Of a DNA stretch of 11,584 nucleotides, positions 6,271-11,584 are shown piece after piece; position 1 is the stretch's first letter, and every line of letters begins with the position of its first letter. Origin of the DNA: JBHIAG01 sp046758465. GTDB lineage: Bacteria; Acidobacteriota; Terriglobia; Acidiferrales; 2-02-FULL-67-57. Below the pieces are notes generated by a model. It searched no databases. It saw only the letters and a program-made list of their open reading frames with translations, and was not told the origin of the DNA. The position numbers and the translations under genes are program-made. Location: the NCBI GenBank assembly GCA_046758465.1, contig JBHIAG010000073.1:1-11584 (forward strand), given 5' to 3'.

Positions 6271-6468
6271 ATGGCCATGGCACAAGACTTGCAAGCAGGC
6301 GCGAACTTCTGTCCCTTCCCGCGGGTGCGGGTAAAGCAGCGGCCGCGCGAGGATTTGGATCCTGAAATCATCGCCCAAATCGTCAGCTACGGCCTGCTGT
6401 GGATCGCGATGCTGGGGATGGCGGTGGCCTCGGTGGCGCTGGCAATGGGCCGGCTGCGGCTGCCCTAG
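6271..6468 (+). CDS. Small membrane-anchored protein (65 aa)
   Basis: ATG at 6271 immediately follows the stop of the 40-aa gene, and GAGGA sits 6 nt upstream inside that gene's end, so translation is probably coupled. A second ATG two codons later would give MAQDLQAG. The N-terminal half is hydrophilic and basic with FCPFPRVRVKQRPREDLDPE. The C-terminal half, about residues 33-59 (IIAQIVSYGLLWIAMLGMAV onward), is one transmembrane helix. No family recognised. The gene ends in TAG 65 bp before the OsmC-family gene and runs in the same direction. Confidence 0.6.
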   Translation: MAMAQDLQAGANFCPFPRVRVKQRPREDLDPEIIAQIVSYGLLWIAMLGMAVASVALAMGRLRLP

Positions 6469-6533
6469 GGGGATACACATTTCTCCATCCTTCGCTCCAC
6501 TCCCCGTACTAGAATCTTTGTAGGAGGAAAGCG

Positions 6534-6998
6534 ATGGCCGAACTGATTCACCGCTCCAAGTTCCGCATTGTCCAAGACAAGCGGCCGCTGCGCCGCGCCT
6601 ACCTGGAAGGCTTCAAGGACCCGATTGAGTTCGGGGTGCACGGCGGCATCAAGCACTTCTATAAGATGGAGCCGGAGCGCGACCTCCCCTCCACGCTCGA
6701 CTACGTGGTGGGCGCCGTGGCCGGGTGAATGACCGGCACCCTGGCCGGCGTGCTGGAAGCGCGCCAGATTCCGAGCTACCCGGACAAGCTCGTGGCCGCG
6801 GTCGAGGGCAGCATCGAGGCGGTGGACGGCAAGCCGCGCATCACCCGCATCCACGTGCACTACACCCTCAAAGTCCCCAAAGGCAAGCGGGCGGAAGCCG
6901 AGCGCGCCATCGCCCTGCACGAGCAGCACTGCCCGGTTTCGCAATCCGTTCGCCGGGGCATTGAAATCGAGTTTGCTGGGAGCGTCATCGAAGAATAA
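6534..6998 (+). CDS. OsmC-family selenoprotein (Sec65 encoded by in-frame UGA)
   Basis: OsmC/Ohr-family proteins reduce organic hydroperoxides with a pair of cysteines. The frame starts at ATG 6534 with AGGAGGA 6 nt upstream. It is interrupted once by TGA at 6726-6728 and continues in the same frame to TAA at 6998, giving 154 aa. The sequence around the TGA is PSTLDYVVGAVAG-TGA-MTGTLAGVLEAR, and family members have the peroxidatic Cys at exactly this point (AALAGC-type helix). The partner cysteine is present as Cys133 in HEQHCPVSQSV. Upstream residues (FKDPIEFGVHGG) and downstream residues (PRITRIHVHYTLKV) both fit the fold. Nothing else in the frame is damaged. A stem-loop suited to a bacterial SECIS follows the UGA at 6747-6765. 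The alternatives are a nonsense mutation or sequencing error at the Cys codon, but a second gene 1.1 kb away shows the same pattern. Family assignment is firm; selenocysteine is inferred. Confidence 0.85.
6747..6765 (+). promoter_or_regulatory. Candidate bacterial SECIS element for the OsmC-family gene
   Basis: GGCGTGCT (6747-6754) pairs with AGCGCGCC (6758-6765) in an 8-bp stem with one G-U pair. The loop is GGA (6755-6757), so G occupies loop positions 1 and 2. The loop begins 26 nt after the UGA at 6726-6728, inside the 16-37 nt window described for bacterial SECIS elements. It is entirely within coding sequence, as expected. An overlapping hairpin at 6733-6756 is an alternative fold with a loop nearer the UGA. 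Confidence 0.7.
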
Positions 6999-7026
6999 AG
7001 GGAGGCACTAGGGAGGGTTGCTCGCT

Positions 7027-7503
7027 ATGTTGAAGATTCCATTTACCATCCTCTACGCGAATGGTTTTGAATATTTCTACCACCGCTACCCGATGCACGC
7101 GGGGTCGAACTTTATCCGGCGCCGGCACACCGCCCACCATCAGGCCGTAACCGCCCAAGCCAATCAGACGGACAACGCGCTCGCGTTCACGCCGCCGATG
7201 ATCGCGGTCTTTCTGCTGCACGTGGCGGGGTTGTTGACGTTTGACCAGCTGAAGAAGACTTCGCTGGCGCTGCCCGTGTCCCTCACGCTCGCGGCCTATC
7301 TCGTGGCTCTTGATCGGATTCATGAGTGGCAGCACGCGGGCGGGCCCGCGCGCAACCGGCTGACGCGCTGGATGCGTTGGCACCACGACGAACACCATCG
7401 CCACTGGCGGACTCGGTTTAACATCTTCCTGCCCGTCTGGGACTTCTTGTTGGGCACGCTGGGGCGAGGACAACCAAACAAGAGAAGAAGAGAGAAGAGG
7501 TAA
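7027..7503 (+). CDS. Histidine-box diiron membrane protein, fatty acid hydroxylase/sterol desaturase superfamily
   Basis: The product is 158 aa from ATG 7027, with GGGAGG about 12 nt upstream; a TTG at 7018 is possible but too close to that site. Four histidine clusters can be read: H19-x4-H24 (YHRYPMH), H34-x2-HH38 (RRHTAHH), H99-x3-H103 (IHEWQH) and H120-x2-HH124 (HHDEHH). These are the diiron ligands of the hydroxylase/desaturase superfamily, which also includes carotenoid hydroxylases. Hydrophobic segments at about 55-72 and 79-95 would sit in the membrane between the second and third boxes. The protein is shorter than typical sterol desaturases but the ligand set appears complete. The C-terminus is very basic (NKRRREKR). 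The substrate is unknown. It begins 28 bp after the OsmC-family gene and ends 42 bp before the DUF3179 gene, so all three are probably one operon. Confidence 0.8.
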   Translation: MLKIPFTILYANGFEYFYHRYPMHAGSNFIRRRHTAHHQAVTAQANQTDNALAFTPPMIAVFLLHVAGLLTFDQLKKTSLALPVSLTLAAYLVALDRIHEWQHAGGPARNRLTRWMRWHHDEHHRHWRTRFNIFLPVWDFLLGTLGRGQPNKRRREKR

Positions 7504-7545
7504 GGGCAGGACAAAGTTCAATGGCGGCTCGGAGGTAGAAATCTT

Positions 7546-8595
7546 ATGTTCGGGCGAGTCAAGATTGCACTGTTGGGTTTGAGCGTGGTTTTCGCCGGCG
7601 CAGTGGTGGCGCAGCGGCCGCAGCCCAAAGAGGAACGCGTGGGCGACGGCTACCTGATCACCGTGCTGCGCCCGGGCGCCATTCCCGCCATCGTCGCGCC
7701 CGAGTTTGCCACGCGCGAGGAAGCGGAAAAGTTTATGGCCGACCAGGAGCCCGTGCTGGGCGTCTTTGACGGCCAGGTGGCGAAGGCCTACTCGCTCTGG
7801 CACCTGGACCGGCACGAAGTCGTCAACGACTCGACTCCGGGGCTCGGCCCCATCGCCGTCACTTGGTGACCGCTCGCCCATACGGGCGTCGTGTACGCCC
7901 GCCAAGTGGACGGCAGCGCGCTCACCCTGGAAGCCTCCGGCAAGCTCTACAAAGATGCGCTGGTGATGTACGACCGCGAGACCCAGACCTTGTGGACGCA
8001 GATTGATGGCTCCGCCATGCGCGGGGCGCTGGCGGGCAAGAAGCTCCAGCCGATTCCCTCCCTGCAGACCACCTGGGAAGAATGGAAGCGCCAGCATCCC
8101 GACACGCTTGTGCTCCGCAAACCCGCGACGATTCGCCGCTCGCCCTATGCAAACTACTCCATTGACCCGCACGCCTTTGGCATCTCGGGCCATCAGGATC
8201 CCGACAAACGCCTGCCCGGCAAAGCGCTGGTAGTAGGTTTGCGGCAGGGCGCGGATGCCCTGGCGGTGCCGTTGGAGAGGCTGGCAAAGAAACGGCTGCT
8301 CGAAACCCAGCTTGGGGACGAGCCGATCCTGGTGGTGTACGACGAACGGCACAAGACCGCGCGCGTGTTTCGCCGGCGGTGGGGCGGACAGGTGCTGAGG
8401 TTCAAAGTCGCCAAGCGCAAACCGGAACTCATCCTGCGCGATCGCCAGAGCGGGAATCGTTGGGATGCGCTTACGGGGAAGGCGGTTTCCGGGCCGGACG
8501 CGGACGCCCGACTCGAACCCGTTCCCTACATGGTGAGTTACTGGTGGGCCTGGGTGGCCTACTCGCCCCAGACGCGCCTCGAACCCCGAAAATAA
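7546..8595 (+). CDS. DUF3179-family exported selenoprotein (Sec108 encoded by in-frame UGA)
   Basis: The frame opens at ATG 7546 (GGAGG 10 nt upstream), passes one TGA at 7867-7869 and runs in the same frame to TAA at 8595, giving 349 aa. Residues 1-22 form a signal peptide. The DUF3179 signature spans the UGA: PGAIPAIVAPEF (43-54), EPVLGVFDGQVAKAYSLWHL, HEVVND (90-95), then PIAVTW-TGA-PLAHTG. Family proteins normally read VTYCPLCGTG here, so the UGA replaces the first Cys of CPLC. After it come SGKLYKDALVMYDRETQTLW, TTWEEWKRQHPDTLVL, and the C-terminal repeat-like half ending EPVPYMVSYWWAWVAYSPQT, all expected of the family. The second Cys of CPLC is Ala111, and the whole protein contains no cysteine. 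Its biochemical activity is unknown. A SECIS-like hairpin follows the UGA. Family assignment is strong and selenocysteine inference is strong but untested. Confidence 0.88.
7883..7901 (+). promoter_or_regulatory. Candidate bacterial SECIS element for the DUF3179 gene
   Basis: CGGGCGT (7883-7889) pairs perfectly with ACGCCCG (7895-7901), a 7-bp stem closing the loop CGTGT with G at loop position 2. The loop starts 20 nt after the UGA at 7867-7869, inside the usual spacing. A competing smaller hairpin (CGCCC 7875-7879 with GGGCG 7884-7888) has no G in its loop. Confidence 0.75.
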
Positions 8596-8660
8596 AAAGC
8601 CAGCCTGACGACGCGCCGAGCAGGGTGCCCTGTCCATGGAAGCCACCCGGACGCGGAGGC

Positions 8661-8680
8661 GCGCTTGGAGAAGCAAGCGC
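8661..8680 (+). terminator. Hairpin downstream of the DUF3179 gene, weak terminator candidate
   Basis: GCGCTTG (8661-8667) pairs perfectly with CAAGCGC (8674-8680) over a 6-nt loop. It lies 65 nt past the DUF3179 stop and just before the -10 box of the next gene. The 3' side reads CAAAAT with no T-tract, so intrinsic termination is uncertain. Confidence 0.35.
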
Positions 8681-8698
8681 CAAAATGGGCCGGTGGGG

Positions 8699-8704
8699 TA
8701 TAAT
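8699..8704 (+). promoter_or_regulatory. -10 box TATAAT upstream of the coiled-coil protein gene
   Basis: A perfect TATAAT lies 20 nt upstream of the ATG at 8725, giving a leader of only about 14 nt that would still contain the GGGAGG ribosome-binding site. No convincing -35 box is found at 16-18 nt spacing. This suggests, but does not prove, a separate transcript from the selenoprotein cluster. Confidence 0.4.
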
Positions 8705-8724
8705 GGCGAGGTGGGAGGCGTAGG

Positions 8725-9435
8725 ATGATGCGCAAGGTGCTGCTGGTTGTGGCGGCGCTGGTGCTGGTAGCGCTGCTGGCCCCGCCGACGGCGGAGCTGG
8801 CGGCCGCTGCCTATACGGTAGTGCTGAAAGACGGCCGGCGGTTTGAGGCGCGGGAGAAGTACGTGCTGGAAGGGGCTGCCGTACGTTTCGTGGGCAGCGA
8901 TGGCCGGATGTATCGTTTCGCGCTCAGTGAAGTGGATCTAGCGGCCACGCGCCGCGCCAACCCAGCGGAAGGAAGCCAGCCGCGCAAGTTTGTCTGGACC
9001 AACGACGAGCTAGAACGCCTGCGGACGAGCGCGCGCATCAACATCATCGGGCCGCGCCGCGCCGAGCCGCCCGCAGCGGAGACGGCGGAAGGCGAAGCCG
9101 GCGAAGTTGTAGAAGAAGTAGAAGGCGAGGGCGAGGCGCCCGAACCACTCCTGCCGCGCGAGCAGGACCCTGAATCCTACCGCGAACGCTTGCGGCCCTT
9201 GCGCGACCAGCTCGTCCAGGTCGAACGCCAGATGGCCGACCTCCAGCGCAACCTGCGCACCGGGGGGCGCGGGGCCGCGGCGGGCGGCGTCAATCTGCGC
9301 GCCTCCAGCACCGGCATCAACCCCCGCGACACCCTCCAGCAGCTCCAGCGCCGCCGCGACGCCCTCCGCCGGCAGATTGCGGCGATTGAAGACGAGGCCC
9401 GGCGCAACGGCATCAGCCCCGGCCAGATCCGCTAG
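8725..9435 (+). CDS. Exported coiled-coil protein of unknown function (236 aa)
   Basis: I do not recognise a named family. ATG 8725 (or the next codon, also ATG) is preceded by GGGAGG. Residues 1-28 are a signal peptide with an Ala-rich end. Residues 30-75 (YTVVLKDGRRFEAREKYVLE and the segment to EVDLAATRRAN) look like a small beta domain of the kind that occurs at the N-terminus of many acidobacterial exported proteins. An acidic Glu/Ala/Gly-rich linker follows at about 112-147. Two charged heptad-type helices (about 150-178 and 200-226; RDQLVQVERQMADLQ and LQQLQRRRDALRRQIAAIE) suggest a helical hairpin or coiled coil. Between them is a Gly-rich loop. A structural or envelope-associated role is plausible, nothing more specific. 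It is convergent with lepA, 57 bp apart. Confidence 0.8.
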   Translation: MMRKVLLVVAALVLVALLAPPTAELAAAAYTVVLKDGRRFEAREKYVLEGAAVRFVGSDGRMYRFALSEVDLAATRRANPAEGSQPRKFVWTNDELERLRTSARINIIGPRRAEPPAAETAEGEAGEVVEEVEGEGEAPEPLLPREQDPESYRERLRPLRDQLVQVERQMADLQRNLRTGGRGAAAGGVNLRASSTGINPRDTLQQLQRRRDALRRQIAAIEDEARRNGISPGQIR

Positions 9436-9492
9436 CCCCACCCCACCGCTATTCGCGCTTTGCAGATTTTACCGGCGGGAGCGCCCATCGGC

Positions 9493-11334
9493 TCAGGTTT
9501 CCGGGGTGGAAATTCTGAGCACGGCCATAAAGGCCTCTTGCGGGATATCAACTTTGCCGACTCGCTTCAGGCGTTTCTTGCCGGCTTTTTGTTTCTCCAG
9601 CAGTTTGCGTTTGCGGGTGACATCGCCGCCGTAGAGCTTGGCGGTCACGTCTTTGCGCAAGGCCTTGACGGTTTCGCGGGCGATGACGCGCGCGCCGATG
9701 GCAGCCTGGATCGGCACGTCGAATTGCTGCCGCGGAATCAATGCCCGCAGGCGCGCGACCAGGGCGCGGCCACGGGCGTAGGCGGCGTCGCGGTGGCAGA
9801 TGAGGGCAAAGGCGTCCACCGGCTCACCCGCTACCAGGATGTCGAGCTTGACCAACTCGGCCACGCGGTAGCCGGCGGGCTCGTAGTCAAGTGAGGCGTA
9901 GCCACGCGAAAGCGACTTCAGCCGGTCGTAGAAGTCGAGCACCAGTTCCGCCAACGGCAGCTCGTAGATCAGCAGCACGCGCCCGCCCCCTTCTCCGGCG
10001 GAGGTGATGTATTCGAATTTCTTCTGGATGCCGCGGCGCTCTTCGCAGAGCTTGAGGATGGGGCCGAGGTAGCCGGCCGGGGTGATGATGGTGAGGTCGA
10101 GCACCGGCTCTTCGATGAGTTCGCTCTCGCCCGGGGGAGGAAACTTGGCGGGGTTGTCCACTTCCACCACCGTGGCGTCACGGCGCAGGATGCGATAGCG
10201 GACGCTGGGCGCGGTCGAAACCAGCCTCAGCCCGAACTCCCGCTCCAGCCGCTCCTGCACAATCTCCATGTGCAGCCGCCCCAAAAAGCCGCAGCGGAAG
10301 CCGAAGCCAAGCGCCGCGGAGTTTTCCGGCTGGTAGTGGAAGGCGGAGTCGTTCAGCGCCAGCTTCTCCAGGGCGTCGCGCAGTGCCTGATAGTTTTCGG
10401 CGCTGGCGGGAAACAGCCCGGCGAAGACCATGGGCTTGAGTTGGGTAAAGCTGAGCAGCGACCGCCCGGGCCGCTCGTCTTCCGTGAGGGTGTCGCCGAC
10501 CTGGGTGTCGGCCAGGCGCCGGATGTTGGCGCTGACGAAACCAACTTCACCCGCGGCCAGATGGTCCACCGTTACGGGTTTGGGTGTGAGCACGCCGAGT
10601 TGCTCGACTTCATAGACCTGGCCCGTCGCCAGCAGGCGAATCCGCATCCCGGGCCGCAGCACGCCCTCCACCACGCGCACCAACACGATGGCACCGCGGT
10701 AGGCGTCGTACCAGGAGTCGAAAATCAACGCGCGCAGCGGAGCAGCGCGCGGGCCGCGCGGCGCGGGGATGCGGCTGATGATGGCATCGAGTACGGCGTC
10801 CACACCGGTGCCCAGCTTGGCGCTGATGGCCAAGTCTTTTGCAGCGGGCAGGCCGACCAGGCGCTCGATTTCGTGGGCGGTTTCCTCGACGCGGGCATTG
10901 GGGAGGTCAATCTTGTTGAGGATGGGGATGATTTCGAGGTTGTGGCGCAGGGCGAGGTAGGTATGGGCCAGGGTTTGCGCTTCGACGCCCTGCGAGGCGT
11001 CCACCAACAAGAGCACACCCTCGCAGGCGGCCAGCGCGCGCGAGACTTCGTAACTGAAGTCAACATGGCCGGGGGTGTCGATGAGGTTGAGCTGGTAGCT
11101 GTGGGCGTCGCGGGCGGTGTGGAGCAGGCGCACGGCGTGGGCTTTGATGGTGATGCCGCGCTCCTGCTCCAACTCCATCGAGTCGAGCACCTGCCCGCCG
11201 CGGCGGGCCAGCGCGACCTGTTCCCGGTCGCTCAGGGCGCCGGTGCGCTCGAGCAAGCGGTCGGCCAGGGTGGACTTGCCGTGGTCAATGTGGGCAATGA
11301 TGCAGAAGTTGCGGATGAACGGAAGCTCAGTCAT
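9493..11334 (-). CDS. lepA: Elongation factor 4 (LepA), ribosome-associated translational GTPase
   Basis: EF4 binds the ribosome in an EF-G-like manner and affects translocation and ribosome biogenesis. I chose ATG 11334 because it gives MTELPFIRNFCIIAHIDHGK, matching the conserved LepA N-terminus. A GTG at 11358 would add eight residues. With this start the protein is 613 aa, close to the usual ~600. The GTPase motifs are complete: AHIDHGKST (14-22), ERGIT (58-62), DTPGH (86-90) and NKID (140-143). LepA-specific regions follow: FRCGFLGRLHMEIVQERLEREF in the domain III area, and the unique C-terminal domain with QQFDVPIQAAIGARVIARETVKALRKDVTAKLYGGDVTRK and the final KKRLKRVGKVDIPQEAFMAVL. It ends in TGA, evidence that UGA is an ordinary stop here. 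It is the best gene in the window for placing the organism. Confidence 0.98.
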   Translation of the reverse strand: MTELPFIRNFCIIAHIDHGKSTLADRLLERTGALSDREQVALARRGGQVLDSMELEQERGITIKAHAVRLLHTARDAHSYQLNLIDTPGHVDFSYEVSRALAACEGVLLLVDASQGVEAQTLAHTYLALRHNLEIIPILNKIDLPNARVEETAHEIERLVGLPAAKDLAISAKLGTGVDAVLDAIISRIPAPRGPRAAPLRALIFDSWYDAYRGAIVLVRVVEGVLRPGMRIRLLATGQVYEVEQLGVLTPKPVTVDHLAAGEVGFVSANIRRLADTQVGDTLTEDERPGRSLLSFTQLKPMVFAGLFPASAENYQALRDALEKLALNDSAFHYQPENSAALGFGFRCGFLGRLHMEIVQERLEREFGLRLVSTAPSVRYRILRRDATVVEVDNPAKFPPPGESELIEEPVLDLTIITPAGYLGPILKLCEERRGIQKKFEYITSAGEGGGRVLLIYELPLAELVLDFYDRLKSLSRGYASLDYEPAGYRVAELVKLDILVAGEPVDAFALICHRDAAYARGRALVARLRALIPRQQFDVPIQAAIGARVIARETVKALRKDVTAKLYGGDVTRKRKLLEKQKAGKKRLKRVGKVDIPQEAFMAVLRISTPET

Positions 11335-11417
11335 TCTTGTCGCACCGGGCGAAAACACTCAGTTTGCCACAAGCAGCCGCGCACGGGAAGTGGGCGTCGC
11401 GGGGGCGTCGTGCTGCT

Positions 11418-11446
11418 TTGACTTGTTTCTCGGGGCGTCTTACCAT
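11418..11446 (+). promoter_or_regulatory. Sigma-70-type promoter of the kinase gene
   Basis: TTGACT (11418-11423), a 17-nt spacer and TACCAT (11441-11446) form a fair promoter pointing at the ATG at 11467. The transcript would start near 11453 with a very short leader. The window between lepA and the kinase (11335-11466) is the divergent control region for both. Confidence 0.55.
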
Positions 11447-11466
11447 GCTCGCACGGGTTCCGTCCC

Positions 11467-11584
11467 ATGATTGGCAAGACGCTGGGCCATTATCGCATCG
11501 TCGAGAAGATTGGCGCTGGTGGGATGGGTGAGGTCTATCGGGCGCACGATGAGCGGCTCGACCGCGACGTCGCCCTGAAAGTGC
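11467..11584 (+). CDS. Hanks-type serine/threonine protein kinase, N-terminus only
   Basis: The frame starts MIGKTLGHYRIVEKIGAGGM and continues GEVYRAHDERLDRDVALKV to the window edge (39 complete codons). GxGxxGxVY is the Gly-rich ATP-binding loop (IGAGGMGEVY), and ALK in DVALKV carries the invariant ATP-anchoring lysine. This is the standard start of bacterial eukaryotic-like kinases, where such a GHYRIxEKIGxGGMGEVY beginning is especially common in Acidobacteriota. Everything after subdomain II is outside the window, so C-terminal sensor domains cannot be assessed. The ribosome-binding site is weak. It is divergent from lepA with a recognisable promoter between them. Confidence 0.93.
   Translation, partial: MIGKTLGHYRIVEKIGAGGMGEVYRAHDERLDRDVALKV

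Noticed and set aside
6733..6756. Alternative hairpin CCGGCAC/GTGCTGG as the SECIS of the OsmC gene
   Set aside because: A real fold by pairing, but it has a C-C mismatch and its loop starts only 14 nt after the UGA. The 6747-6765 stem-loop fits the known spacing and loop rules better. The two cannot form together.
6729..6998. A separate 89-aa gene starting at the ATG directly after the TGA in the OsmC-family gene
   Set aside because: It is in the same frame as the upstream ORF, starts in the middle of the OsmC fold, has no ribosome-binding site of its own, and the TGA replaces a conserved Cys. One Sec-containing gene explains it better.
7891..8595. A separate 234-aa gene starting at GTG 7891 after the TGA in the DUF3179 gene
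   Set aside because: Same frame as the signal-peptide half, begins inside the conserved DUF3179 domain and lacks a Shine-Dalgarno sequence. The two halves only make one complete domain together.
6534..8595. General reassignment of UGA (for example to Trp or Gly) in this organism
   Set aside because: lepA, the zinc hydrolase and the aminotransferase all end naturally at TGA, and Trp is encoded by TGG throughout. Only the two Cys-position UGAs need special reading.
6985..8676. Long minus-strand open frame (563 codons) opposite the hydroxylase and DUF3179 genes
   Set aside because: It overlaps two well-supported genes with recognisable domains and itself shows none. Long antisense frames are expected at this GC content.
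10270..11421. Long plus-strand open frame (383 codons) opposite lepA
   Set aside because: Mirror of LepA codons on the other strand; low-complexity composition and no recognisable motifs.
1..11584. tRNA, rRNA and CRISPR arrays
   Set aside because: No T-arm GGTTCGAAT-type signature with a matching acceptor stem, no rRNA-like stretch and no regularly spaced direct repeats were seen by eye.

Overview
The window is a GC-rich bacterial contig end. It holds nine clear protein-coding genes plus two probable small ones. The suggested host is an acidobacterium or a similar soil or sediment lineage. This rests on overall gene content: a class II (B12) ribonucleotide reductase, a Hanks-type Ser/Thr kinase, Tat- and Sec-exported enzymes, palindrome-rich intergenic spacers, and small proteins of a kind I associate with Acidobacteriota. 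No rRNA or other phylogenetic marker proves this. LepA at 9493-11334 would be the best marker to place it.

Layout. Positions 1-2285 (minus) carry nrdJ, cut by the contig end. Its upstream region has a strong sigma-70-type promoter (TTGACA-17-TATAGT) and, just upstream of that, two NrdR-box-like palindromes centred exactly 31 bp apart. A 116-bp imperfect palindrome (2599-2714) separates this from a Tat-exported class V aminotransferase (2742-4100, minus). A palindrome-rich spacer follows, then an exported aspartoacylase/succinylglutamate-desuccinylase-type zinc hydrolase (4297-5403, minus) and a small unrecognised gene (5707-6018, minus).

The most interesting part is a plus-strand cluster at 6148-8595. 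It contains two very small membrane-protein ORFs (40 and 65 aa), an OsmC-family gene, a histidine-box diiron hydroxylase/desaturase-like gene, and a DUF3179-family gene. Both the OsmC and DUF3179 genes look at first like two abutting ORFs split by an in-frame UGA. In each, the UGA sits exactly where the family has its conserved reactive cysteine (OsmC: AVAG-UGA-MTG; DUF3179: AVTW-UGA-PLA, where the family has YCPLC). In each it is followed within 20-26 nt by a stable stem-loop with G at loop position 1 or 2, which is the layout of a bacterial SECIS element. I read both as single selenoprotein genes (Sec65 and Sec108). A standard gene caller would report them as four truncated ORFs. Other genes here end in UGA (for example lepA and the zinc hydrolase), so a general UGA reassignment is not needed.

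The rest is an exported coiled-coil protein (8725-9435, plus), lepA/EF4 (9493-11334, minus), and the N-terminus of a Ser/Thr protein kinase running off the right edge (11467-11584, plus), with a recognisable promoter. No tRNA, rRNA, CRISPR array or transposase is visible. The first roughly 80 bases are extremely G-rich and do not encode the expected NrdJ C-terminus, so they are probably low-quality contig-end sequence.
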